This document shows, piece by piece, positions 39,401 through 48,869 of a DNA stretch of 60,861 nt. The stretch covers positions 1 through 60,861 of the forward strand of contig MPNB01000010.1 of NCBI GenBank assembly GCA_002238805.1, given 5' to 3'. How positions within the stretch are numbered: the first letter of the stretch is position 1; each line of letters opens with the position of its first letter. The notes beneath the pieces were generated by a model. That model made no database searches. It saw only the letters and a program-made list of their open reading frames with translations, and had not been told where the DNA came from. The stretch comes from Rhodothermaceae bacterium bin80. GTDB lineage: Bacteria; Bacteroidota; Rhodothermia; Rhodothermales; Bin80. A program made the translations under genes and the position numbers.

Positions 39401-41293
39401 GAGTGAGACTGTTCCGCCAGCTATAGATTCATCATTCACAACAGATGGTTCCACAATCAATTCTCCATCGACATTCATAAGCCCGCTGCCGAAGAGCTGC
39501 AGTTGAGCATTCAGGTCTGTGTGCAAATTTACTCCCAGATCAGATAGGTTGATACCTTCAATCTGCCCCTGCGTCAAAACCCATCTGGGAGGGTTTGTGC
39601 CGAAATTCGTATGGCCCTGGACCAGGGCATGGCCTGAGGAAAATTCCACCTGTCCTCGCATATCCAAATCCAGCCCCTGAAGCACCATTTCTAAGTGGCT
39701 GTCAACAATCGGCACTTGCCCCCAGAAAGACGGTGCCAAATCTACCCGAACAGCTATGCTGTCTGGGGGCCAGTTGGTAGTCAGCTCAGCAGCAAGATTG
39801 AGTCTGGATTCCGCATCCTCCTGATTCATTAATGCGGGTATATCCAATTCGTGCATGTTGAGCTTCCCTGCAAGTCCAGATTCCTGACGACTAAGCTCCA
39901 ATTCTAGCCATGAGGAATCAGCATTCACTGCCGCCACTAATTCCGTTCTTTCATTTTCCGAAAACAGCTGCAGCTCTCCACCCGTCACATCCAGCTGCCC
40001 TATCCGCCCTCGTGAGAGCTCTACACTAGCTACCATAGAGCTGTCCCAAGCCAAATTCAGATCACCATTCAAAACACTGCTGTGTGCGGAATTCAAGACG
40101 CGCGTGTTGAGATTTTTGAATTGACCGGTAAGCTGCCCGTTTGCTGGAAAAGGACGAATCTCTCCAGAAAGGTCTAATGAGCCCAAAGCCAGCCTGGAGT
40201 TCAATTCAACCAAGGCATTGCCCGCTTCCAATGTCCCTGTCAGTTGCATTGACTCAATCGGAATATTTGCCAACATTCCTGCTTCAAGCGCAACCTCAAT
40301 GCCGCCACTTAGTGAGTCCCATGACGTGCCGTCTACACGGCCATGTATGGACCCAGTCAGTTCACCCGCCACGTCTGGCCACAGGTTTACTGGATCCAGA
40401 CGTTCGAACTGCAATGTATCGAGGTTCACACGCGGGGCACCGATTCGAGCGCCTGCACGTAGTTTCAATGCAGCCCCGGCCGAGGATTCTCCGTTAAGCG
40501 CCAAATACAGTGAATCGGCCCCTCCCGTGAGCCGTGCACCTACCACAAGATCATCTACAATATTTGGTAACAGTGGACGAAGAATGGCGGTCGAAAGCGG
40601 TGCTGCCGCCACTTCCAACTCCGTTTGCTGCCCGACCTGTCCATGAAGCCTGATGTTCGCCCCCGAGCCACTAAGCACGAGGGTATCCAATTCCAATATA
40701 CCACGATCAAGCTGCATCCGGAGAACAGCAAAGAGTCGCATATGGATATCCTGCCACAACATCTCCCCGTACACTGTATCTACTTGAATTGCGTCTGGTA
40801 ACATGCTGCCCCGCAAATCGATGTTGGAGATGTTAACCGACTCGTCTCCCAAACCCAAACTGCCGCCCTTGATGTTAAGGACATCAATCCACAGGAAGAT
40901 GGCTGCGTTAGCATCAATTTCATCTGCAGTCTCCATCACCTCAGCAGCCGACACAGACAATGTACTGTCGAGTTGCAGCGTAGGAGCGCTCAGCTCTACG
41001 TACCTTGCATGAAGACGACCAGTTAGCAACCTTCCCACAGAAAGCTCCACGCGCACCGTATCTACCTGCATGCGGTATGCCCCCACATTGCCCTCAAGCC
41101 CGCGCACTTCGAGTGAATGCATCCAGAATCCATGCAGAGATTCGAATGCAATATTCACTCTGCCAGCATACAATGCCCAACGTGCTACCGTACTCAAACC
41201 CCATGGAGTTTGTACAACCCCAAGCATGAGCACAATCCCGAGCACTATCAACCGGCGATGACTAAAACGCTGGCCCGATGCTGAAGTGGACAT
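36443..41293 (-). CDS. tamB: TamB/AsmA-like translocation and assembly protein
   Basis: 1616 residues with one N-terminal transmembrane anchor (about 13-30, LIVLGIVLMLGVVQTPWGL) and then a very long, repetitive beta-strand region, as in TamB, which forms a hydrophobic groove across the periplasm. The C-terminal DUF490 domain (about 1250-1616) has GTVSIVPELSYLRQFGRRFDI and FAGPATNPFFDL. The protein works with an Omp85 partner, here the gene just upstream, overlapping by 32 bases. AsmA-like proteins are now thought to move phospholipids between membranes, which fits the adjacent Mla genes. Confidence 0.9.
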   Translation of the reverse strand: MSTSASGQRFSHRRLIVLGIVLMLGVVQTPWGLSTVARWALYAGRVNIAFESLHGFWMHSLEVRGLEGNVGAYRMQVDTVRVELSVGRLLTGRLHARYVELSAPTLQLDSTLSVSAAEVMETADEIDANAAIFLWIDVLNIKGGSLGLGDESVNISNIDLRGSMLPDAIQVDTVYGEMLWQDIHMRLFAVLRMQLDRGILELDTLVLSGSGANIRLHGQVGQQTELEVAAAPLSTAILRPLLPNIVDDLVVGARLTGGADSLYLALNGESSAGAALKLRAGARIGAPRVNLDTLQFERLDPVNLWPDVAGELTGSIHGRVDGTSWDSLSGGIEVALEAGMLANIPIESMQLTGTLEAGNALVELNSRLALGSLDLSGEIRPFPANGQLTGQFKNLNTRVLNSAHSSVLNGDLNLAWDSSMVASVELSRGRIGQLDVTGGELQLFSENERTELVAAVNADSSWLELELSRQESGLAGKLNMHELDIPALMNQEDAESRLNLAAELTTNWPPDSIAVRVDLAPSFWGQVPIVDSHLEMVLQGLDLDMRGQVEFSSGHALVQGHTNFGTNPPRWVLTQGQIEGINLSDLGVNLHTDLNAQLQLFGSGLMNVDGELIVEPSVVNDESIAGGTVSLDMTDGEAVMDSRFLVGSGGLDVRAIIQPFSSVPTIDLTAGTFERIDLGPLLGLDSLSTQLKGRIDSVRWGDLGEAVLTLESSTVNALAVREGQVHVQALGDTLAMMAAIALDDGYIRLDSVRVEPGPAFLARGSVRNLSLQDLGFLDAQLTGSFDVAAAGSTLQAMTVHHASIVADGTEVGEVQFDRLMIEGGMRDGEVRLSNFDISSNAGWLTAEGGVALFGGSSDSLRFRGAIINAAPLADWTGGEPVSGAQTDTLWGQVMHHMDTLRWAGGVTIGPMAWRTMRTFRTFGYAEGTLLDFKPGINRAEIDIERVSVPNLSAQQAWLRLDGQQSDLGYQARIGVDERRSLYMEGKIDIPERRGVLERLDMYLNEEQWHIGVPAEILADEGIRVRYFVLESQEQEIALDGILNPDGEQRLGLSLYNVGLAPFTDILGFPGLGGVASADLFFHGPATAPELEGSLDLVVNSEGERVGDVSARIRYAGNGLDTEAQFTHVDGSTLSMSGLLPLDLRLKKQDEISFPEASMTLQADRFNLGWINPFLNQEEISNIQGRLTADIGITGFSGAPNLTGEFSLSDGYAELPQLKITPTAFQLEATMADNTVYVQRLNAESGRGTVEGHGQVILTESGQEDLDLNLELEDFRVVNTSPYAADVSGSLAFGGTVRRPVLTGQIEMANAVIRPQDVPVDLSDGMIHFTEADLQMLEQYFNIRASVWDTTTYSLVDALAMDLSIGIPGTVRLHSLQNPEMNVLLSGSVALYKEPYQEQELQGTVSIVPELSYLRQFGRRFDIRRGRVTFAGPATNPFFDLQAVLDIPNRSGQDTPVTILLDAAGRLQEPGSLVLELRSEPVQLDRADMISYMATGRPAADAFQLGGGSALQSGGDLALRQLSSLVAGAAGAGLGLDVVQIDTEAAGGVTVTAGKYVSRKLFASVKWPITKESTTTRTTVESNKELVIEYALYSWLLARMRGDAGAVGLSLLYQYTW

Positions 41294-43460
41294 TAAAGCG
41301 ATACCATGGATTCCTTTGTTCTTCCCCAGTCACTGCAGCATCCAAAGCGTTTGCAGCGGATTGGAGGTCAAACGGATCGGGGTTTAGTTTGGCAGCAAGA
41401 TCCAATCGGACAAACCCGATCGGTGTATCATAACGCAGACCTACGCCCGCCCCCATCTTAAAATCATTAAATCTAACTTTCCCTGTATCCCTGAACCCAC
41501 ATTGGACCGTTACTGGGCGTGTCAGGTTGACATCTTCATAAAGTTGTTCCGTGCAGTTTTCTGCGGTCTGGGTAGAAACTACTCCCGCATCTGCAAATGC
41601 AGCCCCGTACCATTTCCCGATCAGACGAAACTGTACCTCTGCACTGGCCGCTAAACGAGCCAATCCGCCAATAGGCTCGTACACAACTCCTGTTGAAGTT
41701 GTCTCGCCGCCAGGCAGTTCATCTGTGCGAATGGCCTTTGGACCTGCCAGACCGGTACTCCACCCCCGCACATCGTCCGCACCACCTATGTAGTACCTGA
41801 GTGGATCAAAGCGGTTTTCCAGAGGCTGTAAAAACTGCGTACCAATCGTATGAGGGCCATTTGCATTGTAGAGTGTTCTGTATTCTACGTCTCCGGGCCA
41901 GATCCGCCCCGCTTTTAGTCGTCCACTAAAGCTGACAGTTCTCATAAGAGGAACGTATGCAGCCACTTGTAACTGCAGCTTGAAATAATTCACTCCAAAC
42001 GGCCGAGTACCAAGCCATGACTCAATACGACCAGCTTGCTCTATGGCCGGTTGGAAGATGAGCCCGCGAGTGGGACGCAAAAAATTATCCGCCCAACCTA
42101 CTGTTCCACCCAAAAAAAGCACACTCTTATCATAAGCATCCTCCGAGAGATTAGCCGTAAAGTTGGTCGTTCGACTCAGACCGTAGCGCAAGCTCAATAC
42201 CCGAGTTTGCTCTAGACCGTAAATGAATGTAGTGGAAATTCCATACTCTCTTCGATTAAATTCGAAAAAATTCGATGATTCGCCGGCAAGAGGATCCCGC
42301 TCAAACTGAACGAACGGTTCCAGAATACCGCGCAAAGCACTTACCCCCAGATGAGGCTGCGTCAGCGCAACTGCCCCACGTGCCAAGCGCCCCGCTGATG
42401 CTCCAACCCCAGCCGTTGCCAACAGACCGGTTTGTATCTGTGTCGAGAGTGTTAATATCCGCGCCCCCCCTAAGAAATTGCGGTGCACCCAGCGGCCTTC
42501 CCCGATGATCCCCTGACGCTGGTGATAACCGGTTTCTGCAGAAATATGTCTGGGACGCGCACGCTGTAAATTGACCCGAACCTCCACCGTACTGTCACGC
42601 ACCTGTGGCGGCGTATCCACTTGCACAACACTGAATAATCCCAAGGCAAATAAGGCGCGCTGGCCTTCAATCAAAGCCCGCTGAGAAAACAAATCGCCAC
42701 GTTCAAAAGGCAACGCTCGGCGAACTATACGCCGGTCAATCTCGGGGGCACCGCTGATTTCGATATCGTTGATATAACCAAGAGGGCCGACATCTACAAA
42801 AAAGCCGATATCTGCGGCATTGTAAACTGAATCAATGCTGACCGAAGTGTTCAGCTCAGCAAAGGCATACCCCTGATCTTTCAGCCAGCTCAGAACCTCA
42901 TCTTCAATCTGAACGCTCCCGAAGTGTGTGAAAATATCACCGACTTCAAAGCTCGTTCGATCTCGAAAATCAATCCATACCGCGCGCGACTCCGGATCCA
43001 GACTCTGTGCCAGATATCCTGCTTCTGAATAAAACCCGACATCCTGAATGATCACCGGAGGGCCCTGTGTGACGTTGAATCGAATCGAGACGGTATTGGA
43101 CGCTCTGTTCAGCGTAGAAGTCCCATAATCCACATAAGTATGCAGGTAACCGGCTTCCCTGAAGGCCTCACGTAGACGAACTACATCTCGCTGCAACTCA
43201 ATGGGATTGAGCATATAGTCTTCTGTTTCCGCCTGCCTCAACAGCCTCTGCAACCAAAAGCGCCTCGGGATTGCACGTATGGCTGTCACTGCGCGCAGCT
43301 CAGAAACAGTAAACTGCGGAACATAGCGATCTGCGTCAGTATAGCTGAACGCTACACGTCGCACTATCGTATTCTGATCTACTTCCAAAAGATCTGACTG
43401 CGCCAAAACCAGTGGCATGGGCACGACCCAGAGGAGGGTGAGCCCGAGCAGACCCTTCAT
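41262..43460 (-). CDS. TamA/BamA-like Omp85 outer-membrane protein
   Basis: 732 residues with a signal peptide (MKGLLGLTLLWVVPMPLVLAQ). Three POTRA-like repeats lie at about 27-310 (for example GYINDIEISGAPEIDRRIVRR), then a 16-strand barrel whose L6 loop has the conserved DVRGW motif (GGADDVRGWSTG). It inserts barrel proteins or partners TamB. The tight link to TamB favours a TamA-like function; BamA itself usually has five POTRA domains. Confidence 0.9.
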   Translation of the reverse strand: MKGLLGLTLLWVVPMPLVLAQSDLLEVDQNTIVRRVAFSYTDADRYVPQFTVSELRAVTAIRAIPRRFWLQRLLRQAETEDYMLNPIELQRDVVRLREAFREAGYLHTYVDYGTSTLNRASNTVSIRFNVTQGPPVIIQDVGFYSEAGYLAQSLDPESRAVWIDFRDRTSFEVGDIFTHFGSVQIEDEVLSWLKDQGYAFAELNTSVSIDSVYNAADIGFFVDVGPLGYINDIEISGAPEIDRRIVRRALPFERGDLFSQRALIEGQRALFALGLFSVVQVDTPPQVRDSTVEVRVNLQRARPRHISAETGYHQRQGIIGEGRWVHRNFLGGARILTLSTQIQTGLLATAGVGASAGRLARGAVALTQPHLGVSALRGILEPFVQFERDPLAGESSNFFEFNRREYGISTTFIYGLEQTRVLSLRYGLSRTTNFTANLSEDAYDKSVLFLGGTVGWADNFLRPTRGLIFQPAIEQAGRIESWLGTRPFGVNYFKLQLQVAAYVPLMRTVSFSGRLKAGRIWPGDVEYRTLYNANGPHTIGTQFLQPLENRFDPLRYYIGGADDVRGWSTGLAGPKAIRTDELPGGETTSTGVVYEPIGGLARLAASAEVQFRLIGKWYGAAFADAGVVSTQTAENCTEQLYEDVNLTRPVTVQCGFRDTGKVRFNDFKMGAGVGLRYDTPIGFVRLDLAAKLNPDPFDLQSAANALDAAVTGEEQRNPWYRFNVHFSIGPAF

Positions 43461-43466
43461 GACGAT

Positions 43467-44732
43467 TTAGGCCGAAGCTTTACGCTTTTCGTAGATGGGG
43501 GGACGTCCCAACAGGATCGTGTCTCCTGTTATGCGACAGACGCCAACATCATTTAAGCTGTGAATCTCGAACATGATATCCAACATCGACTGTTCGAGTA
43601 TACTGCGCAATCCACGTGCACCTGTACGCATAGCACGCGCACGCTCTACAACACCACGTAGCGCGGATTCATCAAAAATAAGATCAATCCCATCAAGTGC
43701 AAACAGCTTCTGATACTGTCGCACTATAGCATTTTTGGGCTCCGTGAGGATGCGCATCATCTCCTCCTCTGATAAAGTCTTCAGTGAGGCCGTGACCGGC
43801 AAACGTCCAATCAGTTCGGGGATCAGCCCAAACTGTATCAGATCCTCCGGTTCCACAAACTGCAGCACCTCGGCATCCGATTTGTCGTAGCGTTTTTTCT
43901 CTACGGACGTAAAACCAATCCTGTTTACGTTGAGCCTGCGAGCAACGATTTCCGGGAGTCCCTCGAATGCGCCACCACAAATAAAGAGAATGCTGCTCGT
44001 ATCAACATTGATCAGGCTTTGCTCCGGGTGCTTGCGTCCGCCTTTGGGGGGAACTCCCGCTACCGTCCCTTCCAGTACTTTGAGTAACGCCTGCTGCACC
44101 CCCTCTCCCGATACATCCCTCGTAATGGATGCATTGTCGCTCTTGCGTGCAATCTTGTCTATCTCATCAATAAAGATGATTCCGCGTTGTGCATGCTCGA
44201 CTTCAAACTCCGCTGAACCCAATAGACTGGACAAAACCGTCTCCACATCCTCCCCTACATAACCTGCTTCGGTGAGGGTGGTCGCATCGCTAATCGAAAA
44301 CGGTACATCCAATATCCTCGCGAGCGTACGTGCGAGCAGAGTTTTTCCTGTCCCGCTTGGTCCCAAAAGCAGGATGTTTGACTTTTCCAACTCAACGTCC
44401 CTGAAATTCGGTACGAACCCCTTCGATTCCACCCGCTTATAGTGGTTGTATACCGCAACTGCCAACGTCTTTTTTGCCTGTTCCTGCCCAATCACATGGT
44501 CATCCAGGGCGGCCTTGATTTGCTTGGGTAGCAACCGTTTCCGGCGGCGTTTCCTGGGACGTGATGGGGGTTTTCTCTCCAGAGTCTTACCGTCGTCCAC
44601 AATGACTCTGGCATCTGCAATGCATCGATCACAGATAAACACATCCTGTCCTGCGACAAGAGAGTTAACCTCGTCGCTTGTACGATTGCAAAACGAGCAT
44701 TTCAGTCGACTGCCATCCCCGTTATTGTCCAT
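43467..44732 (-). CDS. clpX: ATP-dependent Clp protease ATP-binding subunit ClpX
   Basis: 421 residues. Zinc-binding domain with Cys12, Cys15, Cys34 and Cys37; Walker A GPSGTGKT; pore loop [10 protein letters not shown]; Walker [10 protein letters not shown]; sensor and the IGF-type ClpP-binding loop (VNRIGFTS). It unfolds tagged proteins for ClpP in the cytosol. Unlike most genomes, no clpP or tig is beside it; it sits between a sulfatase and the Omp85 gene, spaced 9 and 6 bases. Confidence 0.97.
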   Translation of the reverse strand: MDNNGDGSRLKCSFCNRTSDEVNSLVAGQDVFICDRCIADARVIVDDGKTLERKPPSRPRKRRRKRLLPKQIKAALDDHVIGQEQAKKTLAVAVYNHYKRVESKGFVPNFRDVELEKSNILLLGPSGTGKTLLARTLARILDVPFSISDATTLTEAGYVGEDVETVLSSLLGSAEFEVEHAQRGIIFIDEIDKIARKSDNASITRDVSGEGVQQALLKVLEGTVAGVPPKGGRKHPEQSLINVDTSSILFICGGAFEGLPEIVARRLNVNRIGFTSVEKKRYDKSDAEVLQFVEPEDLIQFGLIPELIGRLPVTASLKTLSEEEMMRILTEPKNAIVRQYQKLFALDGIDLIFDESALRGVVERARAMRTGARGLRSILEQSMLDIMFEIHSLNDVGVCRITGDTILLGRPPIYEKRKASA

Positions 44733-44741
44733 GGCTAAATA

Positions 44742-46166
44742 CTATTCTGTGGTTGCATTGGCATTGGGGGTTGGCATACGTGCGTTCACCTGCGCCAACC
44801 ATGCATCCAGTGCTCCCGAAAGTTCATTGACTGTTTCTTCATGAATGGACGCCAGATCATGCAGTTCGGTTACATCATCGGCGAGATTATACAATTCTTC
44901 CCTACCATCTTCATAAAACCGAATAAGTTTCCAGTCCCCACGTCGCACCGCACTCCCCGGGCTCCCGCCCTGATTACCATAGTGTGGGTAATGCCAGTAC
45001 AGATCGCGCTCGGGCGCACGACGTTCGAGGAGTAAGGGCAATAACCCGACGCCGTCGGTAAAGTCCGGCTCAGGCTGTCGAGCTATTTGTAATAACGTAG
45101 GCATAAAATCCGGGCTCGTCACCGGCGTATCTTCAACCCTGCCCCCTGCCAGAAGCGCTGGCCAACGCACGAGCAATGGCTCACGAATACCTCCTTCATA
45201 GAGCCATCCCTTGCCAGCCCGCAACGGCAGGTTACTCGTTGGATGTCCTTCCGAGGTGGACAGACCGCCGTTGTCTGACGTGAAGATCACTACGGTGTTC
45301 CTTGCAAGATTCAGTTCATCCAATGCCGCAAGTACCGTGCCAACGGCTTGATCCATAGCTTCAACCATAGCTGCATAAACGGCATGGTTCTGAGTTTGCC
45401 GCACCCGACGCTGTCCCTCTGTGCCCCATATCGTTGGGGCAGCGGGCTTGGCATCGTACTTAGCTTCAAGATCGGCCCTCGCCACAAGTGGCGTGTGCAC
45501 CGAATAGAACGATAAATAAGCCAGAAACGGCTGATCCCTGTTCTCCGAGATAAACTTAACCGTTTCCGCAGCCAACCGGGCCGGCAAATGCTCCCCTTCC
45601 GGCCCATCTTCCAACCGTGGATTATCGTAAGGCACAAAATATTTTCCCCGCCCATATGGTCCACCTGCTTCCCAACCGCCCCTGTTAACTGCAAAGCCGT
45701 GATCTTCCGGATACGATCCCTCATGTCCTAAGTGCCACTTGCCCGCCCAAAATGTAGCATACCCTGCAGCTGACAGCGCCTCTGCAAGGGTAACCTCTTC
45801 ATGCGGCAACTGGGGTTCATATCTTGCAGGGAGTAGCGGTTTGTTACGGGTCCAGTGCCTGGATACACGATCAGGCTGGGGAGCTCCAAAATAATCCGTT
45901 GTTGCCATCCGGGCAGGGTAGAACCCGGTCATTATACTGGCTCGCGTCGGACTACACACAGGGGCTGCCGCATACCCTTGCGTGAAACGTACGCCCTCGG
46001 CCGCCAGCCTGTCGATATTGGGAGTTTCGTAAAAAGTGTCGGGATTGTAAGCACCAACATCCATATAACCCAAATCGTCCGCCAAGATGAATACAAAATT
46101 CGTTGGTTCTTCAACGCGACAACTCGAGAACAGTACGAGTAATGTTAAGCCTGTAAAAAATCTCAT
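44742..46166 (-). CDS. Sulfatase (formylglycine-dependent, lipoprotein)
   Basis: 474 residues. Lipobox LFSSC, then the alkaline-phosphatase-like fold beginning FVFILADDLGYMDVG (metal Asp30, Asp31). Cys71 in CSPTRAS is the residue converted to formylglycine; FTSDNGGLS supplies later metal ligands. It is an aryl- or polysaccharide sulfatase on the periplasmic or outer side, probably for sulfated glycans. No sulfatase-maturing enzyme is in the window. Confidence 0.92.
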   Translation of the reverse strand: MRFFTGLTLLVLFSSCRVEEPTNFVFILADDLGYMDVGAYNPDTFYETPNIDRLAAEGVRFTQGYAAAPVCSPTRASIMTGFYPARMATTDYFGAPQPDRVSRHWTRNKPLLPARYEPQLPHEEVTLAEALSAAGYATFWAGKWHLGHEGSYPEDHGFAVNRGGWEAGGPYGRGKYFVPYDNPRLEDGPEGEHLPARLAAETVKFISENRDQPFLAYLSFYSVHTPLVARADLEAKYDAKPAAPTIWGTEGQRRVRQTQNHAVYAAMVEAMDQAVGTVLAALDELNLARNTVVIFTSDNGGLSTSEGHPTSNLPLRAGKGWLYEGGIREPLLVRWPALLAGGRVEDTPVTSPDFMPTLLQIARQPEPDFTDGVGLLPLLLERRAPERDLYWHYPHYGNQGGSPGSAVRRGDWKLIRFYEDGREELYNLADDVTELHDLASIHEETVNELSGALDAWLAQVNARMPTPNANATTE

Positions 46167-46987
46167 TTCTTCAATATGGAGTTGAGCACACTGTCTGCAT
46201 ACTTATTACGCAAACGACGTTCTCTATAAAGATGTCGGGCAGTTTCACATACGCGTGCAGTATAGTACGCGTTAAATCCTCCTCCTGCAACCACTGCAGC
46301 CAATGGGATCACTTGCGCCAGCTTCAATTTCACCAGACGCATTCCAAGTACACGGGCGGTGCCACGCAACGCAACACCAACCGTCGCCTGTTCCATCACC
46401 GAACGTGTATGCTTACGAACTAAATCCCCTGGATGTCCATCCTTTTTGCTTTCATCCTGCGTAGCCACGCTCAGGACGTTCAGAGCGTAGTTACGCTCTT
46501 CCGGCACACTTATATCGTAACCGCAGCACAACGCGATCTGTCCTGTGACCCGAAGATTAAGTGCAACCAACGCTACAATATCAGGAATCAATCCGGCTAC
46601 TCCTGCAAGTCCCGCAGCTGCACCGTGGGCAGCCGTCAGACTCTGGTACCGAAGATCCAAACCACCGATCACATGGTCAACCGCTTCCAAATCCAGGTGC
46701 GCAATATCCGAAAAGGTCTGCACTTCATGACCCTTTGATCGAAAAGATTTAAGTGTAGCCGTGCGCGAGGTGGTATCCTGTGTGATTTCATTGGCACACT
46801 GCACCAGACCAACTACCAGATTGTCCAGCGTCCATTCGACACCTGGAATCTGCATTGCATGTTTCGATACCTGTTTGAGCGGCTGGTTCAACCATCGGAC
46901 CTTCCTGCGCAACCAAGATGGTTCCTGGTGCCGCCAGGCATAAATCTCCCGAAGCACGCGCTGTTCGTATGGGCTAGGTTTGCTCAC
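46163..46987 (-). CDS. EcsC family protein
   Basis: 274 residues. The N-terminal helix-rich part (YEQRVLREIYAWRHQEP) and the central GGLDLRYQSLTAAHGAAAGLAGVAGLIPDIVAL stretch are characteristic of EcsC-like proteins; a glycine-rich membrane-associating segment (GFNAYYTARVC) follows near residue 240. Function is unknown, possibly linked to ABC transport or membrane binding. Its end overlaps the sulfatase start by 4 bases. Confidence 0.82.
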   Translation of the reverse strand: MSKPSPYEQRVLREIYAWRHQEPSWLRRKVRWLNQPLKQVSKHAMQIPGVEWTLDNLVVGLVQCANEITQDTTSRTATLKSFRSKGHEVQTFSDIAHLDLEAVDHVIGGLDLRYQSLTAAHGAAAGLAGVAGLIPDIVALVALNLRVTGQIALCCGYDISVPEERNYALNVLSVATQDESKKDGHPGDLVRKHTRSVMEQATVGVALRGTARVLGMRLVKLKLAQVIPLAAVVAGGGFNAYYTARVCETARHLYRERRLRNKYADSVLNSILKK

Positions 46988-47035
46988 GAATTCACTGATT
47001 GCCAGTATTTATACGACATTCTCGCCAATTGTTGT

Positions 47036-48868
47036 TTAGTTGGCAATGGGCCAGTATACACCAAAGCGCCACTGTTGCGCCGGAAGCGGATAGTCTGGAA
47101 CCAGTTCGTTACCCGACATGAGGCGTGTGCCACTGGTAATATTTTCGTAAATGATGTACACGGTTGCTGTACGAATGCCTCCCTCAACGACCAGATCTAA
47201 GGCGTAGGATGCATCGACAGGAGTACGCTCAGCAGACGGAATTACCAGCAGTCCGGTAGGTGCATGCAGTGCACGGCTGATCATCGCACTCCACGATCGC
47301 CCACGCACCGATGCATTCAACCGCAGATCCCCGGTGAATAAAACAGCCTTGAACCCTAAGCGTCCAGACGAGAACCACTCAGGAAACAGACATCCTGCAT
47401 CAAGCTTGGTTTCACCTGTACCTGTCATAGCGGAGTTCAGAGTAGCATACAACCCTCGCTCTGGTTCGGATGCAATATTCAGCCGGATACCTGCACCAAA
47501 CGTCGTGTATGTGTCACTGACGACCTGCACAGAGTCTATGATTATCTCCCTGTAGTCGGGTGCATTCTGTGCGTTTGCCACAAATCCGTACGGCTGTACT
47601 GAAAATCGCCCCATATGCAGCCCAACTCCCCCGCTTGCCTGCGTAATACTGCCCGACTCTGCCATACCATCGACCAGGTATTCCCCCCATCCAGTAAGAG
47701 GGCTTGGCGCCGCGCTGTGGCTTAATTCCAGGTATGGCCGGATGCTGGAAAGCGTCGATTCCCAGCGAAGGCGTCCACCCGGCGCCCAGTCTCCATTCTG
47801 TTGGCGCATGATTCCCTGGGCAAGTAGGTACCCCGTTTTGAACTGTAGTGAATCTCTGACCTGGACCTCAATTGATGAAGCGCTGTGCCCGATTGGCAAA
47901 GCGACGCCCGAAGAGATACGCTGTGTGTATGCATCTCCCCGCACATGCAATCTGTGTCTACCAATACGGAAGTTACGCTGGACCGTGGCGCCCAGTCGCC
48001 GTGCGGCAGCACCGACACCCTCGTAGTACAGGGATTGTGTGGATAAATAAACTGACGCAATCAGGAAACGGGTAGTGAGCGTGGACAGAAAATCATTGCG
48101 GACTAGGCGTCTCGTTCGACTCTCACCGCTCACTTGCGCGATCAGACGATTATAGCGCGCCTCTCCTGCCCCCAGGACTCCACTGTGGGCACCTAAACGA
48201 CGCTGGTTATGCAAATAAAGTAGTTCCAGGGACCATGTATACTGCTGGTAGCGCGTACGCAAGAGCAACTGTCGTTGTCGCCGCAATCGACTGCCAGGAT
48301 AATCTCCTGCAACGGCCGCACCACTGTAAGCAAACAAACCCTGAAATTTACCCGGCAGACCAAATAGGCGATTGGTCTGCTGTGCATGCAACGCAGTAAC
48401 ACGCTGAAGTCCGTGGGCACCAGCCTGATAATGTAATTGCGTGTGCGGCTTCCTAGTATCTGCAGTACGCAACTCTGTCTGAATACCTACCACTGCACCT
48501 GGCAACCCGGGATCTATTTTCGGGTATCTTAGGAGTGCGGTTGGAAGCAGATCGTACCTCGGGCGTCCAGTAAGCAGATCGTTAAAAGGGATCGGGCCGA
48601 AATACAACTGAGCTACTTGAGGACTAAGCCCATTAACACTCCAGGCAGTTGGCCAGGCAAACGCCCCAAAATCATAAACAAAGGAACCCGGCACTCCCGA
48701 AAGCACGTAAGTGATATCGTGATCAGCGGACAACAATGCTCCTTCGAGAGAGTCCTCCTCAACACGGAAGGACATAAACGATCGCACGGTGTCTACCGGG
48801 ATCTGAGCGCGTGCAATCGGCACACTCAACACCGCCACGCAAAGCAGGGCCGCACGGAGCGGGTACAT
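47036..48868 (-). CDS. Outer-membrane beta-barrel protein, function unknown
   Basis: 610 residues from ATG 48868, which gives a proper signal peptide (cleaved after ARAQ); a frame extension to 48910 overlaps the upstream gene and is rejected. The sequence alternates hydrophobic and polar residues with many Tyr, Trp and Arg, and the last residue group is aromatic-rich (WRFGVYWPI), as in barrels. An N-terminal segment of about 130 residues is reminiscent of a TonB plug, but I see no TonB box or DUF match. Starts 1 base after the NDUFA9-like stop. Confidence 0.7.
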   Translation of the reverse strand: MYPLRAALLCVAVLSVPIARAQIPVDTVRSFMSFRVEEDSLEGALLSADHDITYVLSGVPGSFVYDFGAFAWPTAWSVNGLSPQVAQLYFGPIPFNDLLTGRPRYDLLPTALLRYPKIDPGLPGAVVGIQTELRTADTRKPHTQLHYQAGAHGLQRVTALHAQQTNRLFGLPGKFQGLFAYSGAAVAGDYPGSRLRRQRQLLLRTRYQQYTWSLELLYLHNQRRLGAHSGVLGAGEARYNRLIAQVSGESRTRRLVRNDFLSTLTTRFLIASVYLSTQSLYYEGVGAAARRLGATVQRNFRIGRHRLHVRGDAYTQRISSGVALPIGHSASSIEVQVRDSLQFKTGYLLAQGIMRQQNGDWAPGGRLRWESTLSSIRPYLELSHSAAPSPLTGWGEYLVDGMAESGSITQASGGVGLHMGRFSVQPYGFVANAQNAPDYREIIIDSVQVVSDTYTTFGAGIRLNIASEPERGLYATLNSAMTGTGETKLDAGCLFPEWFSSGRLGFKAVLFTGDLRLNASVRGRSWSAMISRALHAPTGLLVIPSAERTPVDASYALDLVVEGGIRTATVYIIYENITSGTRLMSGNELVPDYPLPAQQWRFGVYWPIAN

Positions 48869-48869
48869 A